64,000 nt of DNA from Oryzisolibacter propanilivorax (GTDB taxonomy: Bacteria > Pseudomonadota > Gammaproteobacteria > Burkholderiales > Burkholderiaceae_C): contig NZ_FNHP01000002.1 of NCBI RefSeq assembly GCF_900103645.1, forward strand, positions 551,265 through 615,264, read 5' to 3'. Below, one piece after another: positions 8,020-16,832 of this stretch (position 1 is the stretch's first letter; each line of letters starts with the position of its first letter). The notes under the pieces are model-generated. The model saw nothing but the letters and a program-made list of their open reading frames with translations, was not told where the DNA came from and did not search any database. A program made the position numbers and the translations under genes.

Positions 8020-8904
8020 TCAGGAAAGGGAGAGTTCGGGTGCGTCCGGCCGCAGCGCCTGCAGCAGCGCGGACAGCGCCGGGGTGTCGTGGCCGGCGCG
8101 GTGCACCAGCAGGGTCGGGCAGGTGCCCAGCTCCAGCCAATGCAGCGGCGGCGGCGCGCGCAGCAGCTCTAGCACCGCGCGCGGCAGCACGCCGGCGCAG
8201 CGCCCGGCGGCCACGCAGGCCAGGATGGTGCTGTAGGAGGCCAGCTCCAGCACGCGCGGCGCGCGGCCCAGGGCCTGCGCCATCCAGGCCTCGCCGATGC
8301 GCCGGTAGGTGCAGCCGTGGGCGAAGGCGGCCAGCGTGTCCACCTGCAGGTCGGCCGGCGCGTGCACCGGCGGGTGGCTGGCGGGCAGCGCCAGCAGCAG
8401 CTGCTCCTGCCACACCGGCACGCGCGCCAGGGCGGTGGCGGCGTCGTCGTCCAGGCCGGGCGGTGGCCAAGCAACCAGCGCGCAGTCCAGCCGGTGCGCC
8501 AGCACGTCCTCGACCAGTACGCGCGAGGCGCCGGTGCGCAACTCCAGCGCCAGCGCGGGCCAGCGTGCGTGCAGCTGCGCCAGCGGCGCGGGCAGGCGCG
8601 CGGCGGCGGTGCTCTCCATAGCGCCCAGGCGCAGGCGGCCGCTGGGCTCGGGCGAGCACACCGCCTGGCGCGCCTCCTCGGCCAGCGCCAGCAGGCGCTC
8701 GGCGTGGCGCGCCAGGCGCTGGCCGGCGTCGGTCAGCACCATGCCCCGGCCTTCGCGCACGAACAGCCGGCAGCCCAGCGATTCCTCCAGCTGCTGCACG
8801 CGCGTGGTCACGTTGGACTGCGCGCGCCCCAGGCGCTCGGCGGCGCGCGTGACGCTGCCCTCGCGCGCCACGGCCAGGAAAATGTCCAGGGCTATCAGGT
8901 CCAC
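8020..8904 (-). CDS. LysR-family transcriptional regulator
   Basis: A 294-residue LysR regulator with an N-terminal winged helix-turn-helix (DIFLAVAREGSVTRAAERLG, then SNVTTRVQQLE) and a C-terminal periplasmic-binding-protein-like effector domain. It starts with GTG. It is divergent from the MFS transporter at 8956 and upstream of the nitronate monooxygenase gene, so it probably controls both. A 20-bp imperfect dyad (8911-8930) lies six bases before its start. The effector is unknown. Confidence 0.93.
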   Translation of the reverse strand: MDLIALDIFLAVAREGSVTRAAERLGRAQSNVTTRVQQLEESLGCRLFVREGRGMVLTDAGQRLARHAERLLALAEEARQAVCSPEPSGRLRLGAMESTAAARLPAPLAQLHARWPALALELRTGASRVLVEDVLAHRLDCALVAWPPPGLDDDAATALARVPVWQEQLLLALPASHPPVHAPADLQVDTLAAFAHGCTYRRIGEAWMAQALGRAPRVLELASYSTILACVAAGRCAGVLPRAVLELLRAPPPLHWLELGTCPTLLVHRAGHDTPALSALLQALRPDAPELSLS

Positions 8905-8910
8905 TGCTGC

Positions 8911-8930
8911 AATCTTTTCATGAGATGATT
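8911..8930. promoter_or_regulatory. candidate LysR operator dyad
   Basis: The 51-bp divergent spacer holds AATCTTTTCATGAGATGATT, which matches its own reverse complement at 16 of 20 positions around a TCATGA centre. Its position beside the regulator start and about 25 bp upstream of the divergent MFS gene fits an autoregulatory LysR site. Inference from symmetry and position only. Confidence 0.45.
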
Positions 8931-8955
8931 TCAGTCTAAACCATCTTCAAAACGT

Positions 8956-10194
8956 ATGTCTTCCCCTTTTCAGGAGATCTCCGGTCCGGGCGCGCGACCG
9001 GCCATGGTGGCGCTGGCCGGCATGCTGGCGCTGGCCGTGGCCATGGGCGTGGGGCGGTTCGCCTTCACGCCGCTGCTGCCGATGATGCTGGCCGACGGCG
9101 TGGTCACGCTGGCCGGCGGCAGCTGGCTGGCCACGGCCAACTACATCGGCTACCTGCTGGGCGCGCTGGCCTGCACGGCGCTGCCCTGGGTGGCGCGCGG
9201 CTGGTACGCGCGCTGGCATCCGGCGCGGCTGGCGCGCGCCGGACTCATCGCCACGGTGCTGCTGACGGCGGCCATGGCGCTGCCGCTGCCCGGCGCCTGG
9301 CCAGCGTTGCGCTTCGCTGCCGGCGTGGCCAGTGCCTTCGTGCTGCTGAACATCGCCGCCTGGTGCATGGTGCGCCTGGCGGTGCTGGGCCGGCCGGCGC
9401 TGGGGGCGCTGATCTTCTGCGGGCCGGGCGTGGGCATCGCGCTGACCGGCTTCCTGACTAGCGCCATGGTCGCGGCACACTGGCGCGCGGCGTCCGGCTG
9501 GGCGGCGTTCAGCGTGCTGGCGCTGCTGCTGTGCGCGCTGGTCTGGCCGGTGGTGCACGGGCGTGCGGCCACGGCCGGCGCGCATGCACCCGGCGCCGCC
9601 GCGGCGCGGCCGGCGGCCAGCGTCGCGGCCCGCGCGCTGCATGCGCTGGCCTATGGCCTGTCGGGACTGGGCTACATCGTCACCGCCACCTTCCTGCCGG
9701 TGATCGCGCGCGGCGCGCTGCCGGCCGGCTCGCCGTGGCCGGACCTGTTCTGGCCGATCTTCGGCGTGGCGGTGGCGGTCGGGGCGGCCGGCAGCGCGCG
9801 AGCGCCGGCGCACTGGGACCGCCGCTGGCTGCTGCTGGCCTGCTATGTGCTGCAGGCGCTGGGCATCGCGGTCGGCCTGTGGTGGCCGACGCCACCGGGC
9901 TTCGCCCTGGGCAGCGTGTTGCTGGGGCTGCCGTTCACCGCCATCACCTTCTTTGGCCTGCAGGAGGCGCGCCGCCTGTGGCCGGCCTCGGCCGACAGTT
10001 TCGCCAGCCTGGTCACCGCCGTGTATGGCGTCGGGCAGATCGCCGGCCCGCCCCTGGCGGCGGCACTGGTGGCCGGCAGCGGCGAGGCGCTGGGCTTCGC
10101 GCGTGCGCTGACCCTGGCAGCGGCGGCGCTGGGGCTGGGGGTGGGGCTGTACGCGCTGTCGGCCTGGTGCTGGCCGGTTGGGCAGCGGCGCTGA
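8956..10194 (+). CDS. YbfB/YjiJ-family MFS transporter
   Basis: A 412-residue, 12-helix major facilitator of the YbfB/YjiJ type. The N-terminal GMLALAVAMGVGRFAFTPLLPMM stretch, with GVGRFAFTPLLP, is the hallmark of this subfamily. The substrate is not established for these proteins. It is divergent from a LysR regulator, an arrangement often seen for this subfamily, and shares a dyad-containing spacer with it. The stop is followed by insertion-sequence remnants, so the right flank of this gene is a recombination boundary. Confidence 0.9.
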   Translation: MSSPFQEISGPGARPAMVALAGMLALAVAMGVGRFAFTPLLPMMLADGVVTLAGGSWLATANYIGYLLGALACTALPWVARGWYARWHPARLARAGLIATVLLTAAMALPLPGAWPALRFAAGVASAFVLLNIAAWCMVRLAVLGRPALGALIFCGPGVGIALTGFLTSAMVAAHWRAASGWAAFSVLALLLCALVWPVVHGRAATAGAHAPGAAAARPAASVAARALHALAYGLSGLGYIVTATFLPVIARGALPAGSPWPDLFWPIFGVAVAVGAAGSARAPAHWDRRWLLLACYVLQALGIAVGLWWPTPPGFALGSVLLGLPFTAITFFGLQEARRLWPASADSFASLVTAVYGVGQIAGPPLAAALVAGSGEALGFARALTLAAAALGLGVGLYALSAWCWPVGQRR

Positions 10195-10444
10195 GCTGCA
10201 GTGCCGGTGCGCAAAGAGCGGCACTGGCCATAGTGAAACTGGAATCGTGGACAGGCTCTCAAGCCTGACCTTCCAGCCGGCCGGTCCAGTCGATGGTCTG
10301 TCCGTTAAAGAAGGTCTGCGCAATGCGCTTTGAGATGTGCTGATGCTGGTCGGCCCAGCCAACTGGCCGCGTCAGCTTCGTCGAAGTCCGGCGTCGGGCT
10401 GTTTTCGGCCCATTTGCCGGCCCTTTGGCCGTTTGCAGGCGCAC

Positions 10445-11423
10445 TCATGCCTGCGCCCCCGTCAAAGTTCGCCGCGCCATCCACAGGTTGGACAGTGCAA
10501 GCAGCAGTGTGCAACTACGCGGTGTTCTTGGCCAGGCCCCGGTAGCGCACCTTCACGTGGCCCCATTGCCTTTTGATCACCCGAAACGGATGCTCGACCT
10601 TGGCCCGGATGCTGGCTTTGAGGCGTTCGAGTTGGTCGGTCAGGTCATCGACGAGTTTGGTCTTGTCCAGCGCACGGCGCTTGCCGGGGCGCATCGCGAT
10701 GTTCCAGCGCACGCCGGCTTTGGCATCTGGGCGCTTGTCCGCACCCTGGTAGCCCGCATCACCCCAGGCCTCGGCTTCCTCGTCATGCAGCAGTGTGTTG
10801 GCCTCGACCACGTCGACCACGTCGCCCACGTTGCCGGCCGTGCCGCGCACGGTGTGCACCAGGCCCGAGTCCGCGTCCACGCCAATGTGGGCCTTCATGC
10901 CGAGGTACCACTGCTGGTCTTTCTTGCTCTGCTTCATCTGCGGGTCGCGCTCGCCCGAGGCGTTCTTGGTCGAGCTGGGCGCGGCGATCAGGGTGGCGTC
11001 CACCGCGGTTCCTGCACGCAGCATCAAGCCCTTGGCGCCCAGCAACTCGTTGACCAGCGCCAGGATCTGCGGGGCCAACTTGTGTTCTTCCAGCAGACGG
11101 CGAAAGCGCAGGATCGTGGTTTCGTCAGGCACCGGCGTGTCCCAGTTCAGACCCGCGAACTCGCGGAACAAGGGCACGTCGTGCAGCGACTCCTCCATGG
11201 CTGGATCGCTCAGCGTGAACCACTGCTGCATGAAGTGAATGCGCAGCATCGTCTCCACGGCAAACGGCGGGCGTCCGCGTTTGCCTTCGGGCGCATACGG
11301 CGCGATCAAGCCCACCAGGGCTGCCCACGGCACCACGCGCTCCATCTCTGTCAGGAACTCGCGTTTGCGCGTGCGCTTGATCGTCAGGTTCAGGCCCAGG
11401 TCGGCTTGTTTCGTGGCGTCGAT
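10445..11423 (-). pseudogene. IS5-family transposase, disrupted
   Basis: The open part (10515-11345) encodes most of an IS5-family DDE transposase: start-proximal KRGRPPFAVETMLRIHFMQQW, catalytic D in VDATLIAAP, D in GDAGYQGA, and E in KVEHPFRVIKRQ. It is not intact. At the C-terminal end the expected KNTAQLHTLLALSNLW is broken by TAG in place of the glutamine codon and then by a one-base shift, after which the family tail LALSNLWMARRTLTGAQA is readable in another frame to a stop at 10445. At the other end homology runs to an ATC at 11421-11423 where an ATG would be expected. The element is therefore probably dead. The 250 bp between the MFS gene and 10445 show nothing but likely IS flank. 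Confidence 0.85.
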
Positions 11424-11472
11424 TGTCCGTGCACTCCCGCGTCCATCAGCACATCGCGGCGCGATTTACGCA

Positions 11473-11901
11473 GACCTTCCCAAGGTCCACATGGCAGTGG
11501 ACACCTTGGGCTACCTGCTGGCGTTGCATGTCACGCCGGCCGACGAGCAGGAGCGAGCGCAAGTGAAAACGCTGTGCGAAGCGGTGCAGCAAGCCACAGG
11601 CCATACGGTAGAGGCGGCCTGGGCAAATCAAGGCTACACGGGAGGGCGGGCGCATCAAGCGGCCCGAGACATCGGCATCGACTTGCAGATCGTGAAGTTG
11701 CCCGAAGCGAAAAAGGGCTTCGTGCTGCTGCCGCGGCGCTGAGTGGTATAGAGAAGCTTCGGCTGGCTGGCCAAGTTTCGCCGCCTCCCGCGAGACTATG
11801 AGCGCCTGCCTGACGTTTTGAGCGGCCTGTATTTCCTGGTCTTCGCCGTACTAATGTTCTCAGCATCCGCTTGGGTGCTGGTTGCAACGGGAAGTGCATA
11901 A
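11473..11901 (+). pseudogene. second IS5-family transposase fragment
   Basis: C-terminal half of a different IS5-type transposase (IS427/IS1031-like), readable from about KVHMAVDTLGYLLALHVTPA to FLVFAVLMFS. The N-terminal half is missing where it abuts the other transposase at about 11430-11475. Two in-frame stops break the conserved RRWVVERSFGWLAKFRRLPR: TGG became TGA at the tryptophan and GAG became TAG at the glutamate. Truncation plus two nonsense changes show an old, decayed copy. The GC content is nearer the host average than that of the gene to its right. Confidence 0.85.
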
Positions 11902-11924
11902 CGCGCTCTAAGACCCATTGCAAT

Positions 11925-12713
11925 TTACCCGCTCTCTCCCGCACTGCGAAATTTCACCTTGCTTCCTTTGACAACAATAGAGCCAGGTGTTGGCATTATA
12001 CGATATGGACATCCATAGCCGGAGAAATCAGCATCATCTGGCCCGTCAATTGATATTTCCTCGGGAATCAAGCCAGCTTTTTCAACTACTTCTGAATAAT
12101 TGATATCGCATTCGGATTTCGGAAAAGGTACTTTTATGCTTTCTGTGCTATTTTTTTCACTCGCTACTAATTCGTATTTGACCGGTATGAAAATTTGCTC
12201 TCCGAAATTTATTTTTTTTCTCCAAGGGATTTTCGGAGAGAAATCTTCCAATTCCTTTTTTATGATGGCTGACTCTGTCTTGGCAAGCTCAAGTTTAGAC
12301 TTGATTTTTTGAGCATCATAAACGGCGCTACCCGGTCGGGGATCATGTGTGTTAAATATGGAAGAATCTGCATTAATTATCGGGGAGAATTTTATATTTG
12401 CCTCTGTTCCTGGATTTTTATCAAGTGCATCTAATGCGGAAGAGAAGGTGCTTATTGCTCTATCGTAATACCTATCAACTTTCTTAAGGGCTAAGTTGTA
12501 TATTTGTGGGCAATTTAACCCATGTAGATTATGGGCAGAAGGTCCTTCCCCTGCAATAGCAATACTATTTAAGCACCAACGCTGAGAGAATGGTGACCAC
12601 TTCAGCATTCGGTCAATTGAATTGGGGTCCTTTCTGTCATAATCGAGATCGATCGTTAGCCAAACAATTCCGATAATTATTATTAATAAAAAATTTCTAC
12701 GATAATTTATCAT
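11925..12713 (-). CDS. AT-rich exported protein of unknown function
   Basis: A 262-residue protein that I do not recognise. Residues 7-22 form one strongly hydrophobic segment after a basic start, so it is either an inner-membrane-anchored or secreted protein. The rest is hydrophilic, with conserved-looking cysteines in RWCLNS, LNCPQIYN, KSECDIN and YGCPYR that could form two disulfides in the periplasm. The middle (about 85-155) is likely helical. The gene is visibly AT-rich (about 40 percent GC by eye, many AAA, ATA and TTA codons) in a genome of about 70 percent, and lies against decayed transposases. Both point to recent horizontal acquisition. The upstream DNA has AT-rich -10-like sequences (TATAAA). 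No partner gene is visible. Confidence 0.7.
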   Translation of the reverse strand: MINYRRNFLLIIIIGIVWLTIDLDYDRKDPNSIDRMLKWSPFSQRWCLNSIAIAGEGPSAHNLHGLNCPQIYNLALKKVDRYYDRAISTFSSALDALDKNPGTEANIKFSPIINADSSIFNTHDPRPGSAVYDAQKIKSKLELAKTESAIIKKELEDFSPKIPWRKKINFGEQIFIPVKYELVASEKNSTESIKVPFPKSECDINYSEVVEKAGLIPEEISIDGPDDADFSGYGCPYRIMPTPGSIVVKGSKVKFRSAGESG

Positions 12714-13108
12714 ATTAAGTCCGCTATGATTTTGAAAATTCGCTTTTTATAAATATTCTTATCGGGGTTGTGTATTGAAATAAAGAGCGATTTGATTCTG
12801 TCGATTTCCTGCTGCGCGCTTTAATTACTCTAATTTGCTGTGTTTATTTACTTTTAAGCAATTCTGCAAATTGACGGTAGGAGTCGGTGCTTGCGAGAAG
12901 CCACAGTTCTGCAATTCACCAGTTGCGAGCCCGCATAGTCACCGATTCTGAGTAATGACAAGTAGGGCCTTCCAAAGCAAGGCTTGATATCACACAAGTT
13001 TCTCTTTGTATCACAAAACAACTGCAAGATACGCAGTGTGAAGATGGCTCCGCAACTTTGCTCCAGCCAGTATCCTGTACTTGACCGTTCCAGTTACAAA
13101 GGCCCAGC
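12714..13108. other. 395-bp intergenic region, AT-rich to GC-rich transition
   Basis: No gene is visible here. The left 200 bp are AT-rich and belong compositionally with the acquired gene, whose promoter they must contain (TATTTATAAA-like runs on the minus strand). The right half returns to host composition and must carry the promoter of the symporter gene. It holds a direct repeat of TATCACA described separately. The composition boundary at about 12900 is a candidate edge of the transferred segment. Confidence 0.5.
12988..13015 (+). promoter_or_regulatory. tandem TATCACA sites, 21-bp period
   Basis: TATCACACAAG at 12988 and TATCACAAAAC at 13009 are direct repeats whose starts are exactly 21 bp apart, two turns of the helix. 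They lie about 100 bp upstream of the symporter gene, in the position of an activator or repressor binding region. The factor is unknown. CysB would be a natural guess if the transporter carries cystine, but the sites do not prove it. Confidence 0.35.
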
Positions 13109-14554
13109 ATGAACCCCCCCGACCCCAGCCCTGGCCAAATCTTCACCGGCCCCTTCTTCGAAAACTTCCTCGTTCTCACCCGCTGGCAAACCTTGGTCTG
13201 GGCAGCCCTGCTCCTGCTGGCCTTCTGGCTGCTGGTGCGCCTGAAAAAAGCCGGCAAGAGTTTCTCCCTGCGCATGATGATCGCCCTCGGCCTGGGCCTG
13301 GCGCTCGGTCTGTCGCTGCAGCTTCTGGAGGGCATGCCGCAAAACCCCAGCGCCGCGCTGCGCGAAACGGCCACCTGGTACGGCCTGTTCGGGCGCGGCT
13401 TCGTGGCGTTGATCCGCATGCTGGTCATTCCGCTGGTGTTCGTTTCCATCGTCAAGGTGGTGCTCGACCATTCGGGCGACGAATACCTGTCGAAGGTGGC
13501 GGTGCGCGGCATCTTCTGGTTGCTGGCGACCACGGCCGTCGCGGCGCTGGTGGGCATGGCGCTGGCCCATGTGTTCGGGCTGGGGCAGGGCACGCTGTAC
13601 CAGGCGGGCAAAGCGGCGCTGCGCGAGCAGACCAGCTTGGTCAACATCCTGGTGAACCAGATCCCGGCCAACATCGTCTCGGCCATGAACGGCAACAACG
13701 TGGTCGGACTGGTGATCTTCTCGGCGCTGCTGGGCGTGGGCGCGCAGCGCGCGGCGGCGCGCCTGCCCGGGCCGGTGGCGGCGTTTCGCGGCTTCATCGA
13801 CGGGCTGCACACGGTGGTCATGGCCGTGACGACCATGGTCATCCGGCTGCTGCCCTACGGCGTGACGGCGCTGATGGGCGGCACCCTGATGAGCAACGGC
13901 ATCCCGGCGATCCTGGACGTGTCGGGCTTCATCGTGGCGGTCTACGTGGCGGCGCTGGTCATGGTGGCGGTGCACCTGCTGCTGGTGGCGGCCAACGGCC
14001 TGTCGCCGCTGACCTACCTCGCCAAGGCGCGCGAGACGCTGGTCATGGCGTTTTCCAGCCGCTCGTCGCTGGGCACGCTGCCGCTGACCATCGCCACGCT
14101 GACCGAGCGCATGGGCGTATCGGCCGGCTCGGCCAACCTGGTGGGGTCACTGGGCGCCACCATGGGCATGAACGGCTGCGCGGGCTTCTTCCCGGCCATG
14201 CTGGTGGTGATGGTCGGGCACATGGTGGGGCTGGAGCTGAACCTGCAGTTCTACCTGATGACGCTGATCGTGGTCATCGTCGGCTCCATCGGCGTGGCCG
14301 GCATCCCGGGCACGGCCACCATCGCTGCGACCATCGCGCTGTCGGGCATGGGGCTGGGCGAGCATTTCGCGCTGATCGGCATGGTGCTGGCCATCGACCC
14401 GATCATCGACATGGCGCGCACGCTGACCAACGTCTCGGGCGCCATGACCTCGGCGCTGATCACCGACAAGCAGGTCGGCAGCTTCGACCGGCAGGTGTAT
14501 GCCGACCCACGGGCGCGCGTCAGCGCGTCGGGGCTGGAGCTGGAGGGGCTGTAG
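13109..14554 (+). CDS. DAACS symporter, TcyP-like (probable L-cystine transporter)
   Basis: A 481-residue dicarboxylate/amino-acid:cation symporter. The serine-rich hairpin motif SSRSSLGTLPLT and the following GATMGMNGCAGFFPAML segment match the TcyP/YdjN branch, in which NGCAG is typical and which transports L-cystine. Classic DctA proteins differ at this site. About eight membrane helices plus two re-entrant loops are expected, with substrate-binding aspartates near IDPIIDMARTLTNV. The substrate remains an inference from subfamily resemblance. It stands alone, with the MOSC-sensor-regulator operon convergent to it 91 bp downstream. Confidence 0.82.
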   Translation: MNPPDPSPGQIFTGPFFENFLVLTRWQTLVWAALLLLAFWLLVRLKKAGKSFSLRMMIALGLGLALGLSLQLLEGMPQNPSAALRETATWYGLFGRGFVALIRMLVIPLVFVSIVKVVLDHSGDEYLSKVAVRGIFWLLATTAVAALVGMALAHVFGLGQGTLYQAGKAALREQTSLVNILVNQIPANIVSAMNGNNVVGLVIFSALLGVGAQRAAARLPGPVAAFRGFIDGLHTVVMAVTTMVIRLLPYGVTALMGGTLMSNGIPAILDVSGFIVAVYVAALVMVAVHLLLVAANGLSPLTYLAKARETLVMAFSSRSSLGTLPLTIATLTERMGVSAGSANLVGSLGATMGMNGCAGFFPAMLVVMVGHMVGLELNLQFYLMTLIVVIVGSIGVAGIPGTATIAATIALSGMGLGEHFALIGMVLAIDPIIDMARTLTNVSGAMTSALITDKQVGSFDRQVYADPRARVSASGLELEGL

Positions 14555-14645
14555 GCGACACGAGCGCCGGATGCGCAGCCAGCGGCCGGTGCGGACGCGC
14601 AGGGCCTGAGGGTGCGCGGCGGTGGCAGTGCCCAGGCCAGGGCGG

Positions 14646-15374
14646 TCAGCCGTCCAGCCGCGCGCGCCAGTCCTCGACCTGGCCGCTGTCCAGCCGGCGC
14701 TGGAACAGCCGCTGCCAGTTGGGCGGCAGCGGCAGGGCCAGCAGCTGGTGCATGAGCGCCGGGGTGCAGTCGCCCTGGGCGATCGCCCGCATGATGCGCG
14801 CCAGCGGCCAGTCCGGGTGCGGGCGCGCCAGCAGGTGCACGCGGTCACCGGCGCGCACCGCGCCGGCTTCCAGCACGCGCAGGTACCAGCCGGTGCGCAG
14901 GCTGGACTGCACGCGCAGCGCCATGTCCGGCACGCCGAAGCGGTCGCTCAGCTTCCAGCACGGCTGGCGGCCCTGGCTAACCTCCAGCCGTGCGCCGCCC
15001 ACCTGCCACTGGTCGCCCAGGCAGACGCCGGCCTCGTCGATGCCTTGCAGGCTGAAGTTCTCGCCAAACGCGCCGGGCCGCTCCAGCAGCGCCAGCGCCT
15101 GCGGGTGGCCGGCCAGCTCGGCGCGCCAGGGCGCGTATTGCTCCCAGGCATAGCAGTGCACGGCCTTGAACGGCCCGCCGTGCACGCGCGGGTCGCCCTG
15201 CTCGTCGCCCGCCAGGCCCTCGGCGCCCACGGCCACCGGCGCGTCGCAGGGCTGCTTGTCGATGGCGCTGGCGCTGCCCGGGCGGGTGTAGGGCCGGGCG
15301 CGGCCGGTGAGCACGGCGCGCAGCACGCCGATGGCCGGCGCCGCGCGGTCGGCTGGAACAGGAATGCGGGTCAT
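14646..15374 (-). CDS. MOSC domain protein, YiiM-like
   Basis: A 242-residue MOSC-domain protein of the YiiM type. MOSC domains bind molybdenum cofactor through a conserved cysteine, here C in QGRQPCWKL. YiiM-like proteins help detoxify N-hydroxylated bases. The conserved GDEQGDPRVHGGPFKAVH and GAFGENFS motifs are present. The start ATG overlaps the stop of the histidine-kinase gene by four bases, so it is translationally coupled to a two-component system and ends that operon. This partnership is unusual and is discussed as a finding. Confidence 0.88.
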   Translation of the reverse strand: MTRIPVPADRAAPAIGVLRAVLTGRARPYTRPGSASAIDKQPCDAPVAVGAEGLAGDEQGDPRVHGGPFKAVHCYAWEQYAPWRAELAGHPQALALLERPGAFGENFSLQGIDEAGVCLGDQWQVGGARLEVSQGRQPCWKLSDRFGVPDMALRVQSSLRTGWYLRVLEAGAVRAGDRVHLLARPHPDWPLARIMRAIAQGDCTPALMHQLLALPLPPNWQRLFQRRLDSGQVEDWRARLDG

Positions 15375-16666
15375 ACCCGCGATGATGCCGCAGCCTGCGG
15401 CCCGCCTGCCACGGGGCCGGGTGCGCTGCCCTGCACCGGCAGGCGCAGCACGAAGCACGCGCCCGGCCGGCCGTCGGGGCGCGCCTGGCAGGCCACGCTG
15501 CCGCCGTGGCGCTCCGCGATGGTGCGCACCAGCGCCAGCCCCAGGCCGACGCCGCCCGAGCGTTCGCTGGCGCCGGGCAGGCGGTAGAACGGCTCGAAGA
15601 TGCGCTCGCGCTGCGCCTCGGGCACGCCCGGCCCGTGGTCGCACACACGCAGCACGCATTGGGCGCCCTGGCGCGCCAGCGCCAGGGTGATCTCGCCCTG
15701 GCTGTAGCGGCGCGCGTTCTCCAGCAAGTTGCGCAGCGCGCGGCGCAGCAGCTTGGGGTCGCCGCGCAGCTGCAGCGCGCCGGCATCATCCTGTGGCGCG
15801 GCGATGAGTTCGGCATCGACGCGCGCGCATTCCTCGGCGGCCAGGCCGACCAGGTCCACCTCTTCGGCGGCGAAGACGCTCTCGGCGCCGGCGTCCAGCC
15901 GGCTGGCCAACAGGATCTCGTCGACCAGCTGGTCGAGCTCGGCGATGTTGCGCTCGATCTCGGCGCGCGCGGCCGGTGGCGGCGCGTGACCCTGGCCCTG
16001 CATCAGCTCCAGCCCCATGCGCAGGCGGGTGAGCGGCGAGCGCAACTCGTGCGAGGCGTTGGCCAGCAGCGCCTTGTGCGACTGCACCAGCGTCTGGATG
16101 CGCGCGGCGGCGGCGTTGAACTGGTGCGCCAGGCGCGCCACCTCGTCGTGGCCCTGCTCGGGCACGCGCACCGACAGGTCGCCCTCGCCGAAGCGCTGCA
16201 CGCTGCGCTCGAGCTGCTCCAGGCGCTGCAGCAGCCGGCGGATGATGGGAAACACCCCGACGGTCACGGCGATGCCCACCAGCGCCAGCATCCACACGAA
16301 GCCGTAGGGCGGGGTGAGCCAGAAGGCAGCGCCGTGGCGCCCTGGCCCGGAGCTGCGCGGGCGCGGGCGGCGCTCCATGTGCAGCTCATAGTCTTGGCCG
16401 TCGCTGCCCTGCACGTTCAACACGAACTTGTCCTCCGGCTGCTCGCCCGGCACGCGCGTGGCTTGGCCCTGCAGCAGCACGCGGCCGTCCGGCGTCTGCA
16501 GCTGCAGCGCGCGCGGCGGCGCATTCAGCGTGCGCGCCTGCTCGGCATGCTCGGCGGCCACGCGCCAGGCATAGCCGACCACCAGGGCGAACACCGCCAC
16601 GCCGCCGACCACCGCCAGCCACAGGCGCAGGTACAGCCGACGCGAGAACGAACTCAGGATCGACAT
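15371..16666 (-). CDS. sensor histidine kinase, EnvZ/CpxA type
   Basis: A 431-residue membrane sensor kinase. Helix 1 (about 13-35), a periplasmic domain of about 80 residues (36-120), helix 2 (about 122-142), then HAMP, a dimerisation domain with the phospho-acceptor histidine in NASHELRSPLTRLR (H206), and an ATPase domain with NLLENARRYS (N box), DHGPGVP and GVGLGLALV (G boxes). The short periplasmic domain suggests sensing of an envelope or ionic signal, with no recognisable ligand pocket. It lies downstream of its response regulator across a 166-bp gap containing a repeat, and is coupled to the MOSC gene. Confidence 0.92.
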   Translation of the reverse strand: MSILSSFSRRLYLRLWLAVVGGVAVFALVVGYAWRVAAEHAEQARTLNAPPRALQLQTPDGRVLLQGQATRVPGEQPEDKFVLNVQGSDGQDYELHMERRPRPRSSGPGRHGAAFWLTPPYGFVWMLALVGIAVTVGVFPIIRRLLQRLEQLERSVQRFGEGDLSVRVPEQGHDEVARLAHQFNAAAARIQTLVQSHKALLANASHELRSPLTRLRMGLELMQGQGHAPPPAARAEIERNIAELDQLVDEILLASRLDAGAESVFAAEEVDLVGLAAEECARVDAELIAAPQDDAGALQLRGDPKLLRRALRNLLENARRYSQGEITLALARQGAQCVLRVCDHGPGVPEAQRERIFEPFYRLPGASERSGGVGLGLALVRTIAERHGGSVACQARPDGRPGACFVLRLPVQGSAPGPVAGGPQAAASSRV

Positions 16667-16784
16667 GGCCTGCCCGCTCCATCCAGGGCACAACGCGCAC
16701 CACTGGCGCACCGCCTGCCAGGCCGCCGTGCAAGGGCCGCCCCGCCGCACCGGCGGCGTCCTCCTGCCCGCATTGCATGGCAAT

Positions 16785-16830
16785 GCGAGAGCGGGGGGAA
16801 GGGCGCGCAGCGCCACAGGGGGGTGTTCAC
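16785..16830 (-). repeat. CCCCCTG-type Comamonadaceae intergenic repeat, partial copy
   Basis: On the minus strand this reads CCCCCCTGTGGCGCTGCGCG then CCCTTCCCCCC. It resembles the CCCCCTGAGCCGCTGCGCGG / CTTCCCCC block at 35625-35740. Such mosaic elements are widespread between genes in this family. Here it separates the regulator and sensor genes of one operon. Confidence 0.6.
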
Positions 16831-16832
16831 TC

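Noticed and set aside
10259..10444. 61-codon minus-strand frame downstream of the transposase
   Set aside because: It sits in the probable IS flank, has no ribosome-binding site and its sequence gives no family.
11239..11742. 167-codon plus-strand frame as an intact gene
   Set aside because: Its first half is antisense to the other transposase and its second half is a transposase fragment ending at a nonsense codon.
11871..12312. Small plus-strand frames (60 and 70 codons) in the AT-rich region
   Set aside because: They lie antisense to the 262-aa gene, have no ribosome-binding site and no recognisable content.
13040..13062. Possible sigma-54 promoter (TGGCTCC..TTTGCT) before the TcyP-like gene
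   Set aside because: The GG-to-GC spacing is 12, not the required 10.
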